From assembly GCA_018398805.1 (NCBI GenBank), contig JAGFBZ010000855.1:1860001-1924000 (forward strand): a stretch of 64,000 nt of DNA. The letters run 5' to 3'. This DNA comes from Hirundichthys speculiger (taxonomy: Eukaryota; Chordata; Actinopteri; Beloniformes; Exocoetidae). Positions 47,835 to 61,584 of the stretch are shown one piece after another; position 1 is the first letter of the stretch; each line of letters starts with the position of its first letter. The position numbers and the translations under genes were made by a program. A model generated the notes under the pieces. It did not search any database. It saw only the letters and a program-made list of their open reading frames with translations, and was not told where the DNA came from.

Positions 47835-47849
47835 GCCAAATGACATAGG
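47835..47849 (+). other. adgrb3: 5' UTR start of exon and adgrb3 splice acceptor
   Basis: The pyrimidine-rich TCATCTCTCCCTGCAG ends at 47834. The exon starts GCCAAATGACATAGG, followed by ATG at 47850. The TGA at 47841-47843 is in frame with the ATG, so the open frame cannot extend upstream and the start is fixed. Confidence 0.85.
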
Positions 47850-48603
47850 ATGAAGGCTGTTCGAAACCTGTTGATTTATATATTTTCCACCTATCTTCTG
47901 GTTATGTTTGGATTAACTGGTGCCCAAGATTATTGGTGTTCCACTTTGGTCAAGGGGGTCATTTATGGATCGTATTCGGTGACTGAAATGTTTCCCAAGA
48001 ACTACACAAACTGTACATGGACGCTGGAGAACCCAGACCCTACCAAATACAGCATCTACCTTAAGCTATACAAGCGAGACTTGAGCTGCTCTGAATATTC
48101 TTTGCTTGCTTATCAGTTCGACCATTACTCACACGAAAAGATCAATGAATTGCTGAAAGTGAACGAGTCTATAGTATATCTCTGTGATTCAAAGAATAAT
48201 TACATATTTTTGCTGTATGACAAAAATTTTGCTCAGTTGAGGAGAGTTTTCCCTTATGACTACAATGGATTGACGCCCCAGAAGCTGGATGACGAGGAAA
48301 AGTCCACCGTGGAGTTCTTGGTGTTCAATAAGGCGAGCCCTAGCCAGTTCGGGTGTCAAGTGCTTTGCACATGGTTGGAAAACTGCCTGAAAGTTGAGAA
48401 AGGGACAGTGGAGACATGTGGGATCGTGTACTCAAAATGCACATGTCCTCAGCATTTAGGCGATGGAGAATCAGAGAGCATGCTCATGCTCAACAACGTG
48501 GTTTTACCTTTAAACCCACAAACGGAAGGTTGCTTGTCACCTCAGCTCCAAGCTGGACAGATCTGCAATCTGAGCGCAGAAGTCAAGCGACCTCCTAAAG
48601 AAG
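47850..48603 (+). CDS. adgrb3: Adhesion G protein-coupled receptor B3, first coding exon (residues 1-251)
   Basis: The N-terminus [12 protein letters not shown] is nearly identical to mammalian ADGRB3 (BAI3), and the similarity continues through [31 protein letters not shown] and the last residues K-R-P-P-K-E. Residues 1 to about 25 form a signal peptide. Residues from about 30 carry the CUB-like region with paired Cys (C30, C55 and others), known to bind C1q-like ligands at synapses. N-glycosylation sequons occur at N51 and N54 and further on (N-E-S, N-L-S). The exon ends in AAG/GTGAGT at 48603/48604, phase 1; codons past this are intron. The TSR repeats, HormR, GAIN and seven-helix parts lie outside the window. 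The product sits in the plasma membrane of neurons and, in mammals, acts in synapse and dendrite formation and myoblast fusion. Confidence 0.96.
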
Positions 48604-51600
48604 GTGAGTATCCTTTCTTCTTCCTCCAGTTGCTGACGTAGCTTTAGATTTAGCGGACCCTACTGTCTGCATAGATAAGATAGCAAACATGTCAATGAAA
48701 TGTGCACGTCTGTCACTCCTTCCTCTGCCCTAAATGCATGTTTGAAGTGTGATGGCCCATGAAACAAAGAGCACACATTGATATGTGGACCGCAGTTGGC
48801 TCAGAAACGTGTCAACTTTATGAACAAAGCTGCCAGAGGAGTTGGATGTATAAAGACATTTGACAAAGTAAACCATCCATTTGGTTTGGCTGAACTCAAG
48901 ATACACTATTATTGCTGGGAATTTAAAATGGCTGTTTTTGTACACATCAGCACTGAGTTAAAATGGCTGAAAATCCAAATATATCTTTTTGCTGTGTGTT
49001 AAATACATTTATGTCAATGTTATCCATACAAAGACCAACAGTGGTTATATGGACACCTTCCTTTTTTCATTGGCAAATATTCCAGACTAAATCATTGGAA
49101 TCATGGATCATGGAAATTGGCTCTTGTTGTTTAAGCAATGCAACACTTAAAACTTGCAGAAAAGATTTAAGACTTTAGCACTTTGTCAAGTCTTTAAAAT
49201 CTGTTTTTAAAGATCTTTGAATTATTTGATAAAATACCAGTATTAGTATGTTCAGAGCTGATCTCTCTTATCTGTTCAGTGTTGCCATAGAGCAATGCAA
49301 CGTCTTTTCACCGTATGTTGGAAATGAGCAATAATTACATGTAGTCAAACCTTACAGAAGAATATGGCTCAATTGGTGGGACACGTTGACTGTTGAAATT
49401 CACATACGTGCATGGTAGCGCACACACAGAGCACGTACACACCCACACACGTCCGTTGTAGATAACTGAATGAACTATTTGCTGCGACCAGTCACAATAG
49501 TGAATCTGTCCATTAGTGCTACCGGTCAGAATGGTGGAGTTTTAGTTGGTTCATTTAGGTGGACTTTTTTCTGAATTACACAGAAAGCCTCTCTGCACAC
49601 GTAGCTGCATGCGTTTTCACAGACAGCAGAGAAAAATACCCAGAGGAGTTTTGCTCCATACTTGAGTGAGGTGTGGCTTGTTTACAGTGTGGCAGAAAGG
49701 AGGGGCATTTATCACGATACACGACACCGAAAATAAGGAGTAAAACTTCTTGTATTTAAAATGTGGGAATTATTATGGAGCTGGATTACAGGTAGTAGTT
49801 GTTTCATGAAAGAAAGCAGCAATAATGGTGGTTGATAATGGCTGCAGCAGTTGAGCTGTTTCTGCTACAAGCTACGTCACGTTTGGAGGCCTTCATTTGA
49901 AAAAGAAACGTGGGGATTTTTGTGGAGAAATATAACACTGTGACATTAGCATGAGTTACTCTTGGCTCCAAATATCCAAATATTGTATTCAGTTGGATGA
50001 TAAACCCATTTTGACTACCACTCATCAACATCTCTCCTCGAGCCCCCTAAGCAGTAATACATACAGTATCTGATGTAAATTATCATTCTGCCTGCAGTCA
50101 AGTAGCATGTGTAGTAATAACAGCAAATATGACTCAGCTGTGTGTTTTGTCAGATAATTTCATCATTTAATGAATCCCATATTTATGACAAAAAATACTA
50201 TTACAAACCATCGTGATTATTTTCACCCAAAAAAAAGAAAAAAAAAAAAAGAATCCCAAAATCTTTCCTCCAAAATATAATTTGGCTCATGTTTTTTTTT
50301 TTCTATCAGCATGTTAATAACAGCTTAAGAGCACAGCTTATTTTATTTATTTATTTATTTTTCTCCTCTCAGAAGATTTTCCACGAGTGTCTATTTATAG
50401 GGGCTGGTTGATGGGAGGTTTTAATAAATCCGTTTTCATCTGGATAACGGGGAGATCACCGCTGGGTTTAAAGGAGCACTGTGTTTCCTGTGGCATCGTG
50501 GTGACAGAGAGGGTGCTTCAGATAAAGAGCAGAGCGTTTCAAACGGTCGGCAAGAGCGTCATTTGATAAACTCGTGTGCGTTTGATCTTCTCAGCTCTTG
50601 GTAGAGTACGGCTTCAGAGGGCATCAAAGAAAAGCAGGGCTGGAGGTCATGTTCTCCAGGCATGCCACCGTAAATACTGCAGCAGCGGCCCACATAGACT
50701 GAGGGTAACATGGAGGGTTAAAGCTCTTAACTGCTGCTTTTAAGCTAATTCATCAGACAAAAGACAGACACCAGTGCTTGATTTTTTTTGGCCTTTGAAA
50801 AGACACAGTGACACACTGAAATCCAGATGTAGTACTTTGATGACTCATTTCTGCAGTTTTATTTTTACCTCATGCTCCCGTTTCATGAATAAAAAGTTGT
50901 AAAAGGAGGCAGAACTGTGGGACAGTGGCACTCGCAGCAACGCAGATTCAATTCTTTTGTTTTCCTGGTGTTCTCTGTTTGTGTGGGTTTCCTCCCACGT
51001 CCCTCACAATCAAAATCAAGCAAAATCAAGCAGACTGATGACTCTTAGCTGCTCAGAGGTGAATGAGTGACTGGCTGTGTTCTCCCTTTGAGGTTTTTCC
51101 TTTCTTTTCTTCTTTTTTTTTTCGCCATGAATCCAATGAATGTTCTGTTTCACTGAAGTGACTAAAAAATAATTTTTCAGAGCAGTAAAAGAGGACACTA
51201 GTTAAAAAAAAAACAAAGTAATAACGTCAAAAAGCATTCAGGGGAAAGACCTTTTAGACTTTGGCTACAGAATCTGAAATAAACAGTATCCTGCAGTATT
51301 GCCTTGTCTTGCAGATGAGACTATGCATTGGCCCTCTGCTATGGAAAACTGATTTAGTTGAAAGTCTCTTGTTTTCAAGGATCGGGGTCAAGAAGCGTTG
51401 TTTATGAGGGAACATGCTTTCTTGAATGTCACTTTTTAATAAAGACTTGAAGTGTGGCAGTCAAGATTGGCCACTACAACATGAAACCTTACTTGAACTA
51501 AGAAACTATAACTGATTTTGTCTGTAAATTATTGTGAGTAAACCACTACTGCAAAGAAACAAAAGATTACACATATATGTAAAGAGAGAAAGAGAGAGAG

Positions 51601-53904
51601 AGATGATGAGAATAATCTTGACCTATTTCTTATCAAAACATTATTTTGACTCTGTGAGATATAAGTGCATCCACCTTTGTCCTCCACTTCCTATGAGATT
51701 GAATTATGGGTGAATGTGGGGAAAAATGATGAATGCAGGAGTGACAATAAATTGCTTTCTTGAGCTGGGGATGTAGTTTAGTTTCAAACTGCATGATGGA
51801 AAAAAAAAGAAGTAAAATACATGAAATGTTTGGAAAGAATGAAATATTCATCCCAACAAAACGGGCACTGCTCCATTGTTTGTAAAATAAGTTGGGTAAA
51901 AATGACTCTGACATCACAGATTTGAACCTATTCACTCTTTCTAATCTAAAAAAAAAAACTTCACATGGAATCACCAGCTTCTATTTTAGAAGGAAAATAT
52001 AAATAAACCAATCATAAACCCAAAGAGAGCAGACATTTACCATTTCAGAGAAAACGCTCCGACTACGTGCAGGTGCTTATTTGATCATTATAGTTTCTGA
52101 TGCCACAGGCAGCATGCCATGTGGAAAATGACAATAGGGTTTGTTGGCAATTGAAATTTGTGTGAAGCGTTATGAAGCTCCGTCACCCGGCAAAGTCCCA
52201 AGCTCTGCAGCGGCTCAGCCTCGCTGCTTCACATAGTGAGGCCTTTTATTCACTTTGGATCCCAGTCAAGTCACTCAGTAGTCACACTGCATTATGCTCA
52301 CCCCCATTGTTCAGTACACTTGGAGGCCATTTTAGTTCCAATTCACTAAAGGAGAGAGCTCAGATCAACAACACAGAATCTGTTGTGATTTTGAACATGT
52401 ATTATTTATCGTTAGGAACAGTAAATGTCTTAAAACCCCATGTCCCGGTTGTCCTGGAAATCTTCAATTATGGCGACCTTTTGAGAATTTGAGTCCACTG
52501 TAAAAATTGTTTCTGTGTTTAATTCTTTTCGTATTAGGTTCAGTTTTATAACTGTTATGTGACAATGAAAAGACTCATTGAGATCAAATCATGTGTTTTG
52601 GAAGAACATGGTGGTTTAAGACGGCAACAGAAGCAGTACAGTTAGAACAACCGCACGCGCATGGATGCATAACAGTCTGGTTACAAATGCTTCAAAATTA
52701 CATTAAAATTTTGTCTCAATATGTAGTATAGTTAATTGTCTCAGCTGATATCTACACACTTTCCTGAGGTTTCTGCAGTAGGATAGGACTGCTACAAAAG
52801 TTGTTGAGGAATCAAAAGGAAAAAAAGCAACAAAAAAAACTGATAAAAGAAAGAATCAGTGTGAAAGTAGCTTATAAAAAAAAAAAAAGAAAAAAAAAAG
52901 GAAAGATGATTCAGGGTGTGGAATGAGTACATGCCATGCTCCAATCATTTACACAGCATTGAGTCAATTCCAGGGGGATCTGTGAAACATATAGTAAACT
53001 GCTAAAATGAGGTCAAACATCACACCCAAAATTACTTCAGGATCCACAAGACTGTGATTCCTGAGGAAGGAAAATTGAGTCTGGAGATGTGTTAACAGTT
53101 CTTTTCAGTGTGTTGTGCACATGCACCCACACACACACACACAAACATATTTATAAAGTAGGCTACTTAATTTTTAAAATGACCCAGGCCACTACTTTTG
53201 GATACATACAGAGATGAATGAGACCCTGAGGTGCTCCTTATTCATTCTACACAGTGATACATGACGACAAAACCTGATGTTATGTTTAAAGAGGAGACGT
53301 CTTCCTCCCACCAGTAACCACAAGGACAAGTTTTTTTGTTTAATCCTGGTTTATTCCAAGAACACCAATAGAATGATTGTCGGATCTATCATCAGAAACA
53401 TGTCAATAATAATCCTAAAAGAACAATAAGCATAATACTTTTCCTATTATTTCTGCAAGTATCAAAATAAAATTGCTTGTTTGTTCATCTCAAACAGAAA
53501 ATGTTCATATTCTGTAATTACAACTAGGATTATTAACTTCTTATATGTTTTGCATCAAACAATGTTAAACACACAAACCAGCTAAACATGAACAAAACAT
53601 CAATTATATTCTTTAATGACCACATTTTACATGTGAACTCAAATCAACAGAATTTCCATTCTCACTTCATTTCCTGTTTAAAAAATTGGAAAAAAAAAGA
53701 AATCATCTTCATCTTTGTAGTTATTTTGAACGTGAAACAGGACGATTATCATCTCAGAATTTCATGCCAATAAAACCTCCTTTAAGCTGACTTTTTGTAG
53801 AGCCTTTGATTTTTTTTTTTTTTTTTTAAACTTTGAGTCCAATTTGAAAAATGACGGCAACATACTATGCAAATGCAGTAAACATGTTTTTCTACCTGTC
53901 CACT
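48604..53904 (+). other. adgrb3: adgrb3 intron, 5' part; no exon seen
   Basis: Starts with the consensus donor GTGAGTA. I searched the translated frames for the sequence expected next in ADGRB3 (a short acidic linker and then W-S-Q-W-S of the first thrombospondin repeat) and found none. It contains short homopolymer and (GA)n tracts (51585-51602) and one weak repeat relic listed separately. Confidence 0.7.
50935..51010 (+). repeat. Weak relic of the common fish repeat (copy d)
   Basis: The words CTCGCAGCAACGCAGATTCA, CTGGTGTTCTCTG and TGTGGGTTTCCTCCCACGTC recall the upstream part of the repeat seen at 38930. Short and diverged. Confidence 0.35.
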
Positions 53905-54260
53905 TCATCCATCAATCAACTTCCACTCATCTGGATTCAGACTGGTGGGAGCATTAGGCCACCCGCCCCCCACGTCCTCCAGCTCTTCTGGGGGTATCCT
54001 GAGGCGTTTCCAGAACATCTGAAACACATGATCCCTCCAGCGTGTCTTGGGTATACCCCTCAGGGTGTTTTACCGATTCAACATGCTTAAACCACCTTAA
54101 CTAGCTCCTCTCCATGTGGAGAGCAGAAACTCTACTCAGAATCCCTCCCAAGTAACTGAACTTGCAGCCATCCTGCAGAGAAAGCTCATTTCAGCCGCTT
54201 CCATCCACAATCTCCATCTTACAGTCACTGTCCATACTATGGTGGTAGGGAAGGTGAGGT
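53905..54260 (-). mobile_element. Rex3-like (RTE) LINE fragment
   Basis: On the + strand CATCCATCAATCAACTTCCA, CCTCCAGCTCTTCTGGGGGT, ATCCTGAGGCGTTTCCAGAA, CTCCAGCGTGTCTTGGGTAT, CCTTAACTAGCTCCTCTCCA and CTCATTTCAGCCGCTTCCAT follow the order of the antisense 3' end of fish Rex3-like elements. The same family supplies the 120-bp insert at 30303. This copy is longer, older and without an open frame. Confidence 0.65.
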
Positions 54261-55167
54261 GAAGGGAGGAACATAGACTGACTTGTAAATAGAGGGCTTT
54301 GGCTTTTGGCTCAGCTCTCTCTTCACCACAACAGACTGAAACAGAGTCAGCATTACAACAGAACCGACCTGCTCGTTGAGCCTCTGTTGCATTCTTCCCC
54401 CACGAGAACGAGAACCCAACGCATTCAAACTCTACTTGAAGCAGCACCACCTCTCTAACTGAGAACCTTCCAGGATCTTTTTTTTTTCTATTTGGGAAAT
54501 TTGTATTTGTACTTTTTTATTTTTTAAGTATTTGGAAAAGTGTAAATATTCCATCTATTATAAAAGTATAAAACACCAAGCCCATCAAATGAAGCTTGAT
54601 ATTGCAAAGATAAAACTGATGAGGGGCAGTATTAAGGTCCAAAAAACCTATTTTCCACAGTTATTTCATTTTAAATACTTCACAGTCTTCAATTTATTAA
54701 GGTGATATATTTTTTTTTGTACAAGAATTACAGTTAAAGAATACATTTTGGGTGTAATAGATCATTTTCAGTTTTAGAGAAAAAGCATTAATATGAATCC
54801 TTGAGCGTTTTGTTACGGTGATAGAGCTCCTTCTTCTTCTTTTTTCCTCTTCCTACGCTCAGCCATGCTTCTGACAATTATAACCTGACAGACCAGCTGG
54901 GAACTCTGGTGTTCATTTTACACTGGTTTGTTGATCTCAGTCAGATGGTGTACTTCACAATCATGCTAAGTAAAGGTCAGTATGTAGGAATTTGCAACCT
55001 GTAGTCCACACTCCAAAAACAACTGGATATATTTGATGTCAAAATGTCAATATAAATCATACATGCAACATTTTTGACTTCCAAAAGCCATGCATCTACA
55101 GATGATTTATTAGTTTATGAAAAAAAAAAAAAATCTTTTTGAAATTTTAATTCTTTCTAAATCAATT
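54261..55167. other. Intron, no feature seen
   Basis: AT-rich DNA with T runs and no recognisable element. Confidence 0.5.
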
Positions 55168-55653
55168 TCACTCAGAAGAAAATGAAAAGGACTCCTGACA
55201 AATATGTATTCTTGTTTTATAAATGTCTTCTGTATCCTTAATGCACTGCAGTTCAGCGCAGAATCTAAAGAGTTCAAATGTGAGCTGCAGGGCAAATTTC
55301 CTGGGTTTTTGAGAGGGAGGGTGAAGTATTTGGCAATGCACATGGTTGAATTTTGAAGTACTTAGGTTTTTAATTGCCCAAGCCACCATCAGTTTCGTTC
55401 TTTCTTTTTCACTTCTAAGATTCCACCATTTGCTTGTGTTTAAATAAATCTGTTCACCTCTGCCGGTGAAGTATTCCCTGTGCCACTGGCTGCAACAGAA
55501 GTCATAATTCACCACCCACTTCTGCTTATCAGTTGTAGAGATTAAAAATGATTGTTCTCCAAAAATCCAGTGCCCCAAAATGTTCTTTATTAACCTCATC
55601 TTCTCACAAAACTTGTTTTCAAACTTCACCAGGCTTGTTTGAAGTTCATGCAT
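55168..55653 (-). other. Unexplained 161-codon open frame inside the intron
   Basis: One of the longest open frames in the window outside adgrb3 and the transposons. It starts M-H-E-L-Q-T-S-L-V-K-F-E and is rich in Trp, Lys and Phe (for example W-V-V-N-Y-D-F-C-C-S-Q-W). I recognise no domain, signal peptide or membrane segment. In AT-rich DNA an open frame of this length by chance is uncommon but possible. It could be a piece of a decayed retroelement. No promoter or splice site supports a gene. Confidence 0.2.
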
Positions 55654-55668
55654 TGAATTTTGGAGTTG

Positions 55669-55960
55669 TGGGGCTCATTCATAAAATCTTCATAATCCCC
55701 ATTCATAAAATCTGTGAGCAGATTTGCACATAAATCACCTTCTTAGTAAATACATACTCCTGTATTTATTTACACAAATGCTGTGAAAAACTATTTGCTC
55801 ATGAGAGCGTGTGTACATTCTTGAATTCCATTTATTTGCAAGCGTGCTCACGAAGCTCATGAATCAGAATGAATCCTCCGCTTGCCGACCATATCAGGAG
55901 GTGTGAAGGGGCGTTCCTCATCCTGCATGTCTACCTTGCACAACCTCAAAACGTGGCGCA
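55669..55960. mobile_element. Possible Harbinger-type MITE remnant
   Basis: The start GGGGCTCATTCATAAAATCT and internal duplicates of CATTCATAAAATCT and CTCATGAATCAGAATGAATC resemble ends of fish Harbinger-type elements. A matching right terminus is not clear. The CpG-bearing AGGGGCGTTCCTCATCCTGC segment near 55910 contrasts with the surroundings. Confidence 0.3.
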
Positions 55961-56648
55961 TGTTCAAGAGAGAGAGAGAGGAAGAGAAATCTTTCAGACC
56001 TGGTGATATAGATCATTTTAACTAAGGCAGAATGAAGAAAAAAAATTATTTTGCTTTGTTAGTTGGCTGTGGGCGTGACAGAGACTGGGCTGAAAAGAGG
56101 TGACTAACGAGTTAATAACATGTCATTTGTCTAGGAAGCATTCACAGGTGAAGTAAAAATGTATTCTATTGCTATGCATTACAGCACCCAGGCGATTGTT
56201 TTGCTTTTAACGCGTTTTAAGATATGAAAGGTCAGACTAAAATTTGTATCACATAAATCTCCTTAATTGCAGTTTATTTAAACTTTGTTGACTCATGATA
56301 TTAGTACTACTTTTAGAACGCCAGTAAGTCAATCTGCACAAAACAAGCAAATGTGTTTTATCTTTTTTTTTTTTTTTTTTTTTCACAAACCACTGACAAT
56401 GTTTAAGTAGCCTTCCAGTGCTGGTCAAATGAAGCCACTTACTCTAGAATAATTTAATAAGTTGCTGGCGTGTCCAAGCAACTTCTTTGAGGCATCATGA
56501 ACTGCTTCTGCAGGCAGGTGCTCAGGTGCATCAGGGCTCTCTGACACTGGAAGACCTTCATGGCCGTGTTGTATGGGAGCCAGTTAACCAATATTATTTT
56601 CAACACCGTCTTGAGTTTATTGACCAGCAGGCTGCTGCCACTGCGTAC
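55961..56648. other. Intron, no feature seen
   Basis: Contains a (GA)n tract near 55968-55982 and a T run at 56363-56383. No element recognised. Confidence 0.5.
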
Positions 56649-57150
56649 TAGGGATGTAACGATATGGAAAATTTGATATCTCGCTCATAGTGACCAAATG
56701 ATCACAATTTATGGTATTATCGCAGTATTCTTAATTGCTGCACAAATGTCCAAAAATCACATACATTAAAATAATTTTAACAAAATCTTGCGAATACTAA
56801 AACATTAGAAACCAAAATCTTATCAAAATTAAACTTTCACATTAAAAGGGCAAACAACTGGTACAGAAAGAGATTTTATTTTAAATGAACAAACTAAATT
56901 ACAGGAACTAAGTTTCTAAGTTCCACACCTTCACGACACCCTTGGTGCTCTCTGTAACAGCCCAGATCGCTGTGTGGGTGTTAATCAGCACATTGATACT
57001 TTAAAAATCACAATCTGAAGCTCAAGTGTTCAAAACGCTTTTCGATTTGTATTATTCTTAAAATTTATTCTCAAGTTTAAAACACATTTTTCAGGTATCT
57101 GCATATTGTGAAAAAAATAGCAATCCATATAAGGTATCAATGTTGTAAAG
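56649..57150 (+). mobile_element. hAT-like terminus and relic
   Basis: TAGGGATGTAACGATATGG at 56649 is the terminus style of a fish hAT family. Downstream words GATATCTCG, TATTATCGCAGTATT and CACAATCTGAAGC fit its AT-rich subterminal region. No transposase and no certain right end. Confidence 0.4.
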
Positions 57151-60100
57151 TCTGACAATGATAAGCAGTATTACATTCACACAAGCGCTAGAGGTGGTAG
57201 ACGTCAGCTGTAGATTTTATTCGTACCTATTTAAAGTTTGGAACTGTAGCTTTTATTGAATGTTGAAACATGCAAAAATTTCACTCTGCTCATTATGAAA
57301 ATAATAATTTTTGCAGGTGTTCCTGCACAGTAGATCAGTGTAATATCAGTCTAAAATACCACAAGTCTTTCTAAATGTATTTTGCATCCAAATGGTTGGC
57401 TTTACTTTATGTTCTCAGTCTATCTGAACTCAGACTGACTGTCACAGTTCCTGTTTATTGCCATAAACTATTATTTACATTACAAATGGAGGAAACAGCT
57501 ACACAGTAGTGATCAAGCTAGCTGCTGATTGTCACACTGTTGACGGATCTTAAAACAGGGTTTTGGGGGGTGCACTTCGTTTGGATAGTGGCACTTCGCC
57601 AAAATGAGAATACTGTTCCTTTGTATATGTTTGCTTATAGTTTCATTGCATTACATTTTACATATTTGTACGTAGGGTCAATGCACAAGTCACAACATGT
57701 AAGTAAGGAATTTGGATTTGTTTGGTTTATTTTGTTACAAAGGCAAGGTGCAGCAATCCACTTCCAGCAACTAGGCTAAGCGAGGCTTTGTCAGATTGGG
57801 TTATTGGATGCACAGAGAAGGTATTTATCATCTTGTCAAACATATCCAACAATCCCTTTTATGATATATAACTTAAATAAGTCATAGCCTTATCAAGCTA
57901 GTGCATAACTGGATAGCACTCATCAGAGTGCCAACGTCTCTTAGGGTGCTCAAATTTTTGCCTGCACCAAAAAAAAAAAAGAAAAGAAAAAAAAAAGTGA
58001 TGTTGAAGTTTAATCTACTCTTCTATGTGTATGACATATCATGTTGTAATGACATGAAAAGTAAGTAGTAACCGTAATTCAACTGTAGAGGAGGAATGGG
58101 TTGTTCAAATTTACCTTCCATCAAGTACAATTCAACTGTAGCAATTACATATTAACAGCAACAAAACCTTGAAACCATTCACATTAATTCAAATATGAAG
58201 TCCCATTAGTGAATCACCCTGAGGTTAATCTCCAATTATTTTATTCTCGCAGAGTTCCCTTTTTTTTTTTCGAACTTTGTAACCTACGGTAAACATAATT
58301 CTAGTTTAAAAAAAAAATGTGAATAACAGTTGCTGTCTATGAAAGTGTCATATTACAGCCAGATTTGTGCCAATGTAACTAATCTTGTGATATGAGAACG
58401 TTACACCTCCTGTCCTGAAAATTTCAGTGTTTAACACGTAAAGTCCTGCGTAAGCAATGAAAAATTGTCCATATCTGATTTATTAGTGTGGCAGGTTTCT
58501 GTGCCTGTGTCTGAAAGCTGCACTAACTCCCACAACTGTTCATAAATTATTGCCTAAAAATGCCTGAGAATGTTTAGCATTCAGTCTGTATTTCATCTCT
58601 CCTGGCTTTGCTTATTAAATAACACAAACAGCAAAATAACACCTATTAAGCACCACTAAGTTGTGACATAAAAATCTTGAAAAATTTGATGCTGGTGAGA
58701 TACATTTTTCACATTAAATAAAATAGGCTGGAGCAGTTTTCTTACTTGCCAGTATATGTTTGATACATTGTGATTACCACTTTTTTGTAATTCTCATAAT
58801 CTTTGAAAATGCTCACATTAACACATAATGTTATTTATGGGTGGTATTTGAGTTTTCAGTTGTTAGGTTATATCACTGTGAGTGACTGCTTTGTGTAATG
58901 TCTAACCCGAATGATTCAGGACTCACTTGAAGCGTTGTTTGTTACAGACCTTTTAATGGTTTGCTGCAGCTGCAGCTAATTTTACATTAAACACTGAAGC
59001 GCACTGGTGTTGTATCATCCTCAATGTGGGCTGTGTAAGGCACAATACGATGCAGTATTTTTTCAGAAAGCTTGAAATGGATTGCTACTCAATGTTTCAT
59101 CATTACAAAAACTCACACTTGTCATAGAAGGATTTCCACATGTAATTGCATGTCTTGTGTTGGCACCGTGGCACATCCAGCCTCTGCTTTGCAATTTATG
59201 AGTTAATGAATAGGGAACCTTAAGTATCAAAGGAATAGCCACTACTATGATCTTGTTTCTTGTGACTGCAAAAAGATTTCTTCATGAATACAAACATAAC
59301 AAGTATTGAATCCCCATATAAGAAGACAACTGGCTCATTTTCTTATCATATAATTAAGTTTGTTTATTACTGTCATGTGCTCAGTTCAGCACCTTTTTTC
59401 CTTATTTCCTGCCATAAAAAACAGAAAATATTCCACCAGTTTTGCTCAGGAGAGAAGAGGAAATACTATCAACTTGATTTCATTACATCTGGCCAGAACT
59501 GGGTGTGAAATTAAGTTTTAGAATCTTTGCTTCACGGCAGAAAGAAACAATTCATCTCTCTGCAAAAAACATTTGGACAACAGCAATTGCATTGTGATGC
59601 TCCTATAACATACGTATTTACAATGCAAAATTGTTCCAAGTGAGCTTCATGTAATACACTATTCATCCTTTGGAGAAAACATGACCAAGATTCATGTGAG
59701 TCTGCTGCAGCTTTGCCCCACAGCGCTAAAGGAAAGACAGGTCTTTGAGGCTCATATACAGTCAAAAGTCTTCAAGATCTTTGTAGAAATAAAATTTGAA
59801 ATAATTAAATCAATCACACTCTAACTTTTGTGTGGGGTGGATTAATGTGGCATATTTTATCAAGTCATTGTTGTGTGGAGCGTCAGATTTTAATGTAAAT
59901 TATGCAGCACTTTCAGTCTCTCAAGCTTTTGCATTTCAACTTAGTTAGTTTTGGCCTGTCATCGGATGGCTATTTCAGCCCACAGAGGAGAAGCATTTGC
60001 ATAAACATCTACCCACAAAACCTGGCAAATGAATCTGTCACTCAAAAACACAATTCATGTGGTAAAGAGGGGGCAAAAATCCATTCTTTTTTTCTCAGGG

Positions 60101-61584
60101 GGCTTCTGTAGCTGCTCTCGCTGGGATTCTCTCTGCAGGATGAGACAGACGTCCTCGTGTGGTTGTAATTGATGCTTCCCTTAAGCTTACATGGCATAAT
60201 GTGATCTGGAGTGATGTATGTGATCATGTAACAATAGCATTTAATCTATTCATTTCCCTGTTTAAAAAAAAGCACACTTTATAGCAGTAAGAATATAGGA
60301 TGAAAACTGCATGGCCGATATTGATATTACTTATGAAGTGGTTCCATAGTAGCCAAATGCACCAGCAGATTTTTAAATGTAATGTAACATCTATTGGACC
60401 TGAAGTGCTGACACCTCCTTTTTGAAGCCGTTAGTTCAGAATGCAGTTTTACGGTCAAGGGCGATAGCCCATCATCATAATTCCTTTTTCTGAATAACTT
60501 TGGAAAATAGAAAAATCTAAAGAACTTTGTCAGCTCGAGACCTATGAATCCTGTAGGTCACACCGCACAACGTTTCCACTCGCTCCCCTCTTTTCTACAT
60601 CAACAATCACTTGCTTTTTTTTCATTTTCTTTTTGCATGCCATTATTACTTTTTTACTGCTAAAAGAAGAAATTGTGCCTCTCACAATAGATGATAAGAG
60701 AGTTTAAGGATTACATCACAAATAAGCAAGACAACAAGTATTTCATAGTGTACTGTTCAACAAACAAGTACAATGAAATGGTACAATTGCTTTTAGGCAA
60801 AATCTGCTTTATCCAAGGAAGGGGGAAATATGTTTAACACACGTTAAATTTCAGCTAACAGAAGGCTCTAACATTTGAATATGCACAGCTTACAACCGCA
60901 TTAATGAATAATAATTATTTTCACTGAGGCTATTGATCTTGACAGAAATAATTACTTGTGCAAAAACTTTAATACAGACATCCCTATTGCTCTGCTGCAG
61001 TAAGAACTGCAGGTGAAAATGAGGTTTCCTTCAAATCTGGTGCAGAGCTGGTTTGTCTCTGCCTCACATCCTAGTTGTGGTACTTGTAAATATTAATTAT
61101 AAATTTGAAATTTTATAGGAACAATTTTCCAAATGGCAGCACTACAGTGTTGCGCTTGACAGATGCAAGATAGGATATTTTGGCAAAGACCATCACTAAC
61201 CAAAGCAGCTCACTTGTGCTCGCACATTCTGCTTGTTTTACATGGAGCACTGGTTATCCATCCGTTATGATCACCATGCAACATTTCCTTGCCAAATCAC
61301 CAATTTATCCACAGCTTTCTGTCCTTAATGATGAAGAAGCAAAAGTGAAGTTGTGCATGACACAGCAGCTGGTCTCTGAAGTGAACTAAGTAAATATTTC
61401 GAAGAGCAATATTTGTTTTTACTTTTGATAGACTGCAGTTTATCAAATAAATGGAACAAATTATTTATTTTCCTAGTTTAACAATTGATTATTCAGTCTT
61501 TCAAGTGTCAGAGGATTATATTTGAAAATTAGTTTAAAAAAATTATTTTGCTTAGTTACAAAGTTACTGCCATTTTGAAATTAG
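57151..61584. other. adgrb3 intron, no exon seen
   Basis: AT-rich DNA with homopolymer tracts only (for example near 57970-58000 and 58260-58270). No frame resembles adgrb3 or a transposon. Confidence 0.5.

Noticed and set aside
48604..48641. Continuation of the adgrb3 frame for 12 more codons to a stop
   Set aside because: The consensus donor AAG/GTGAGT at 48603/48604 and the loss of similarity to ADGRB3 after K-E show this is intron read-through, not protein.
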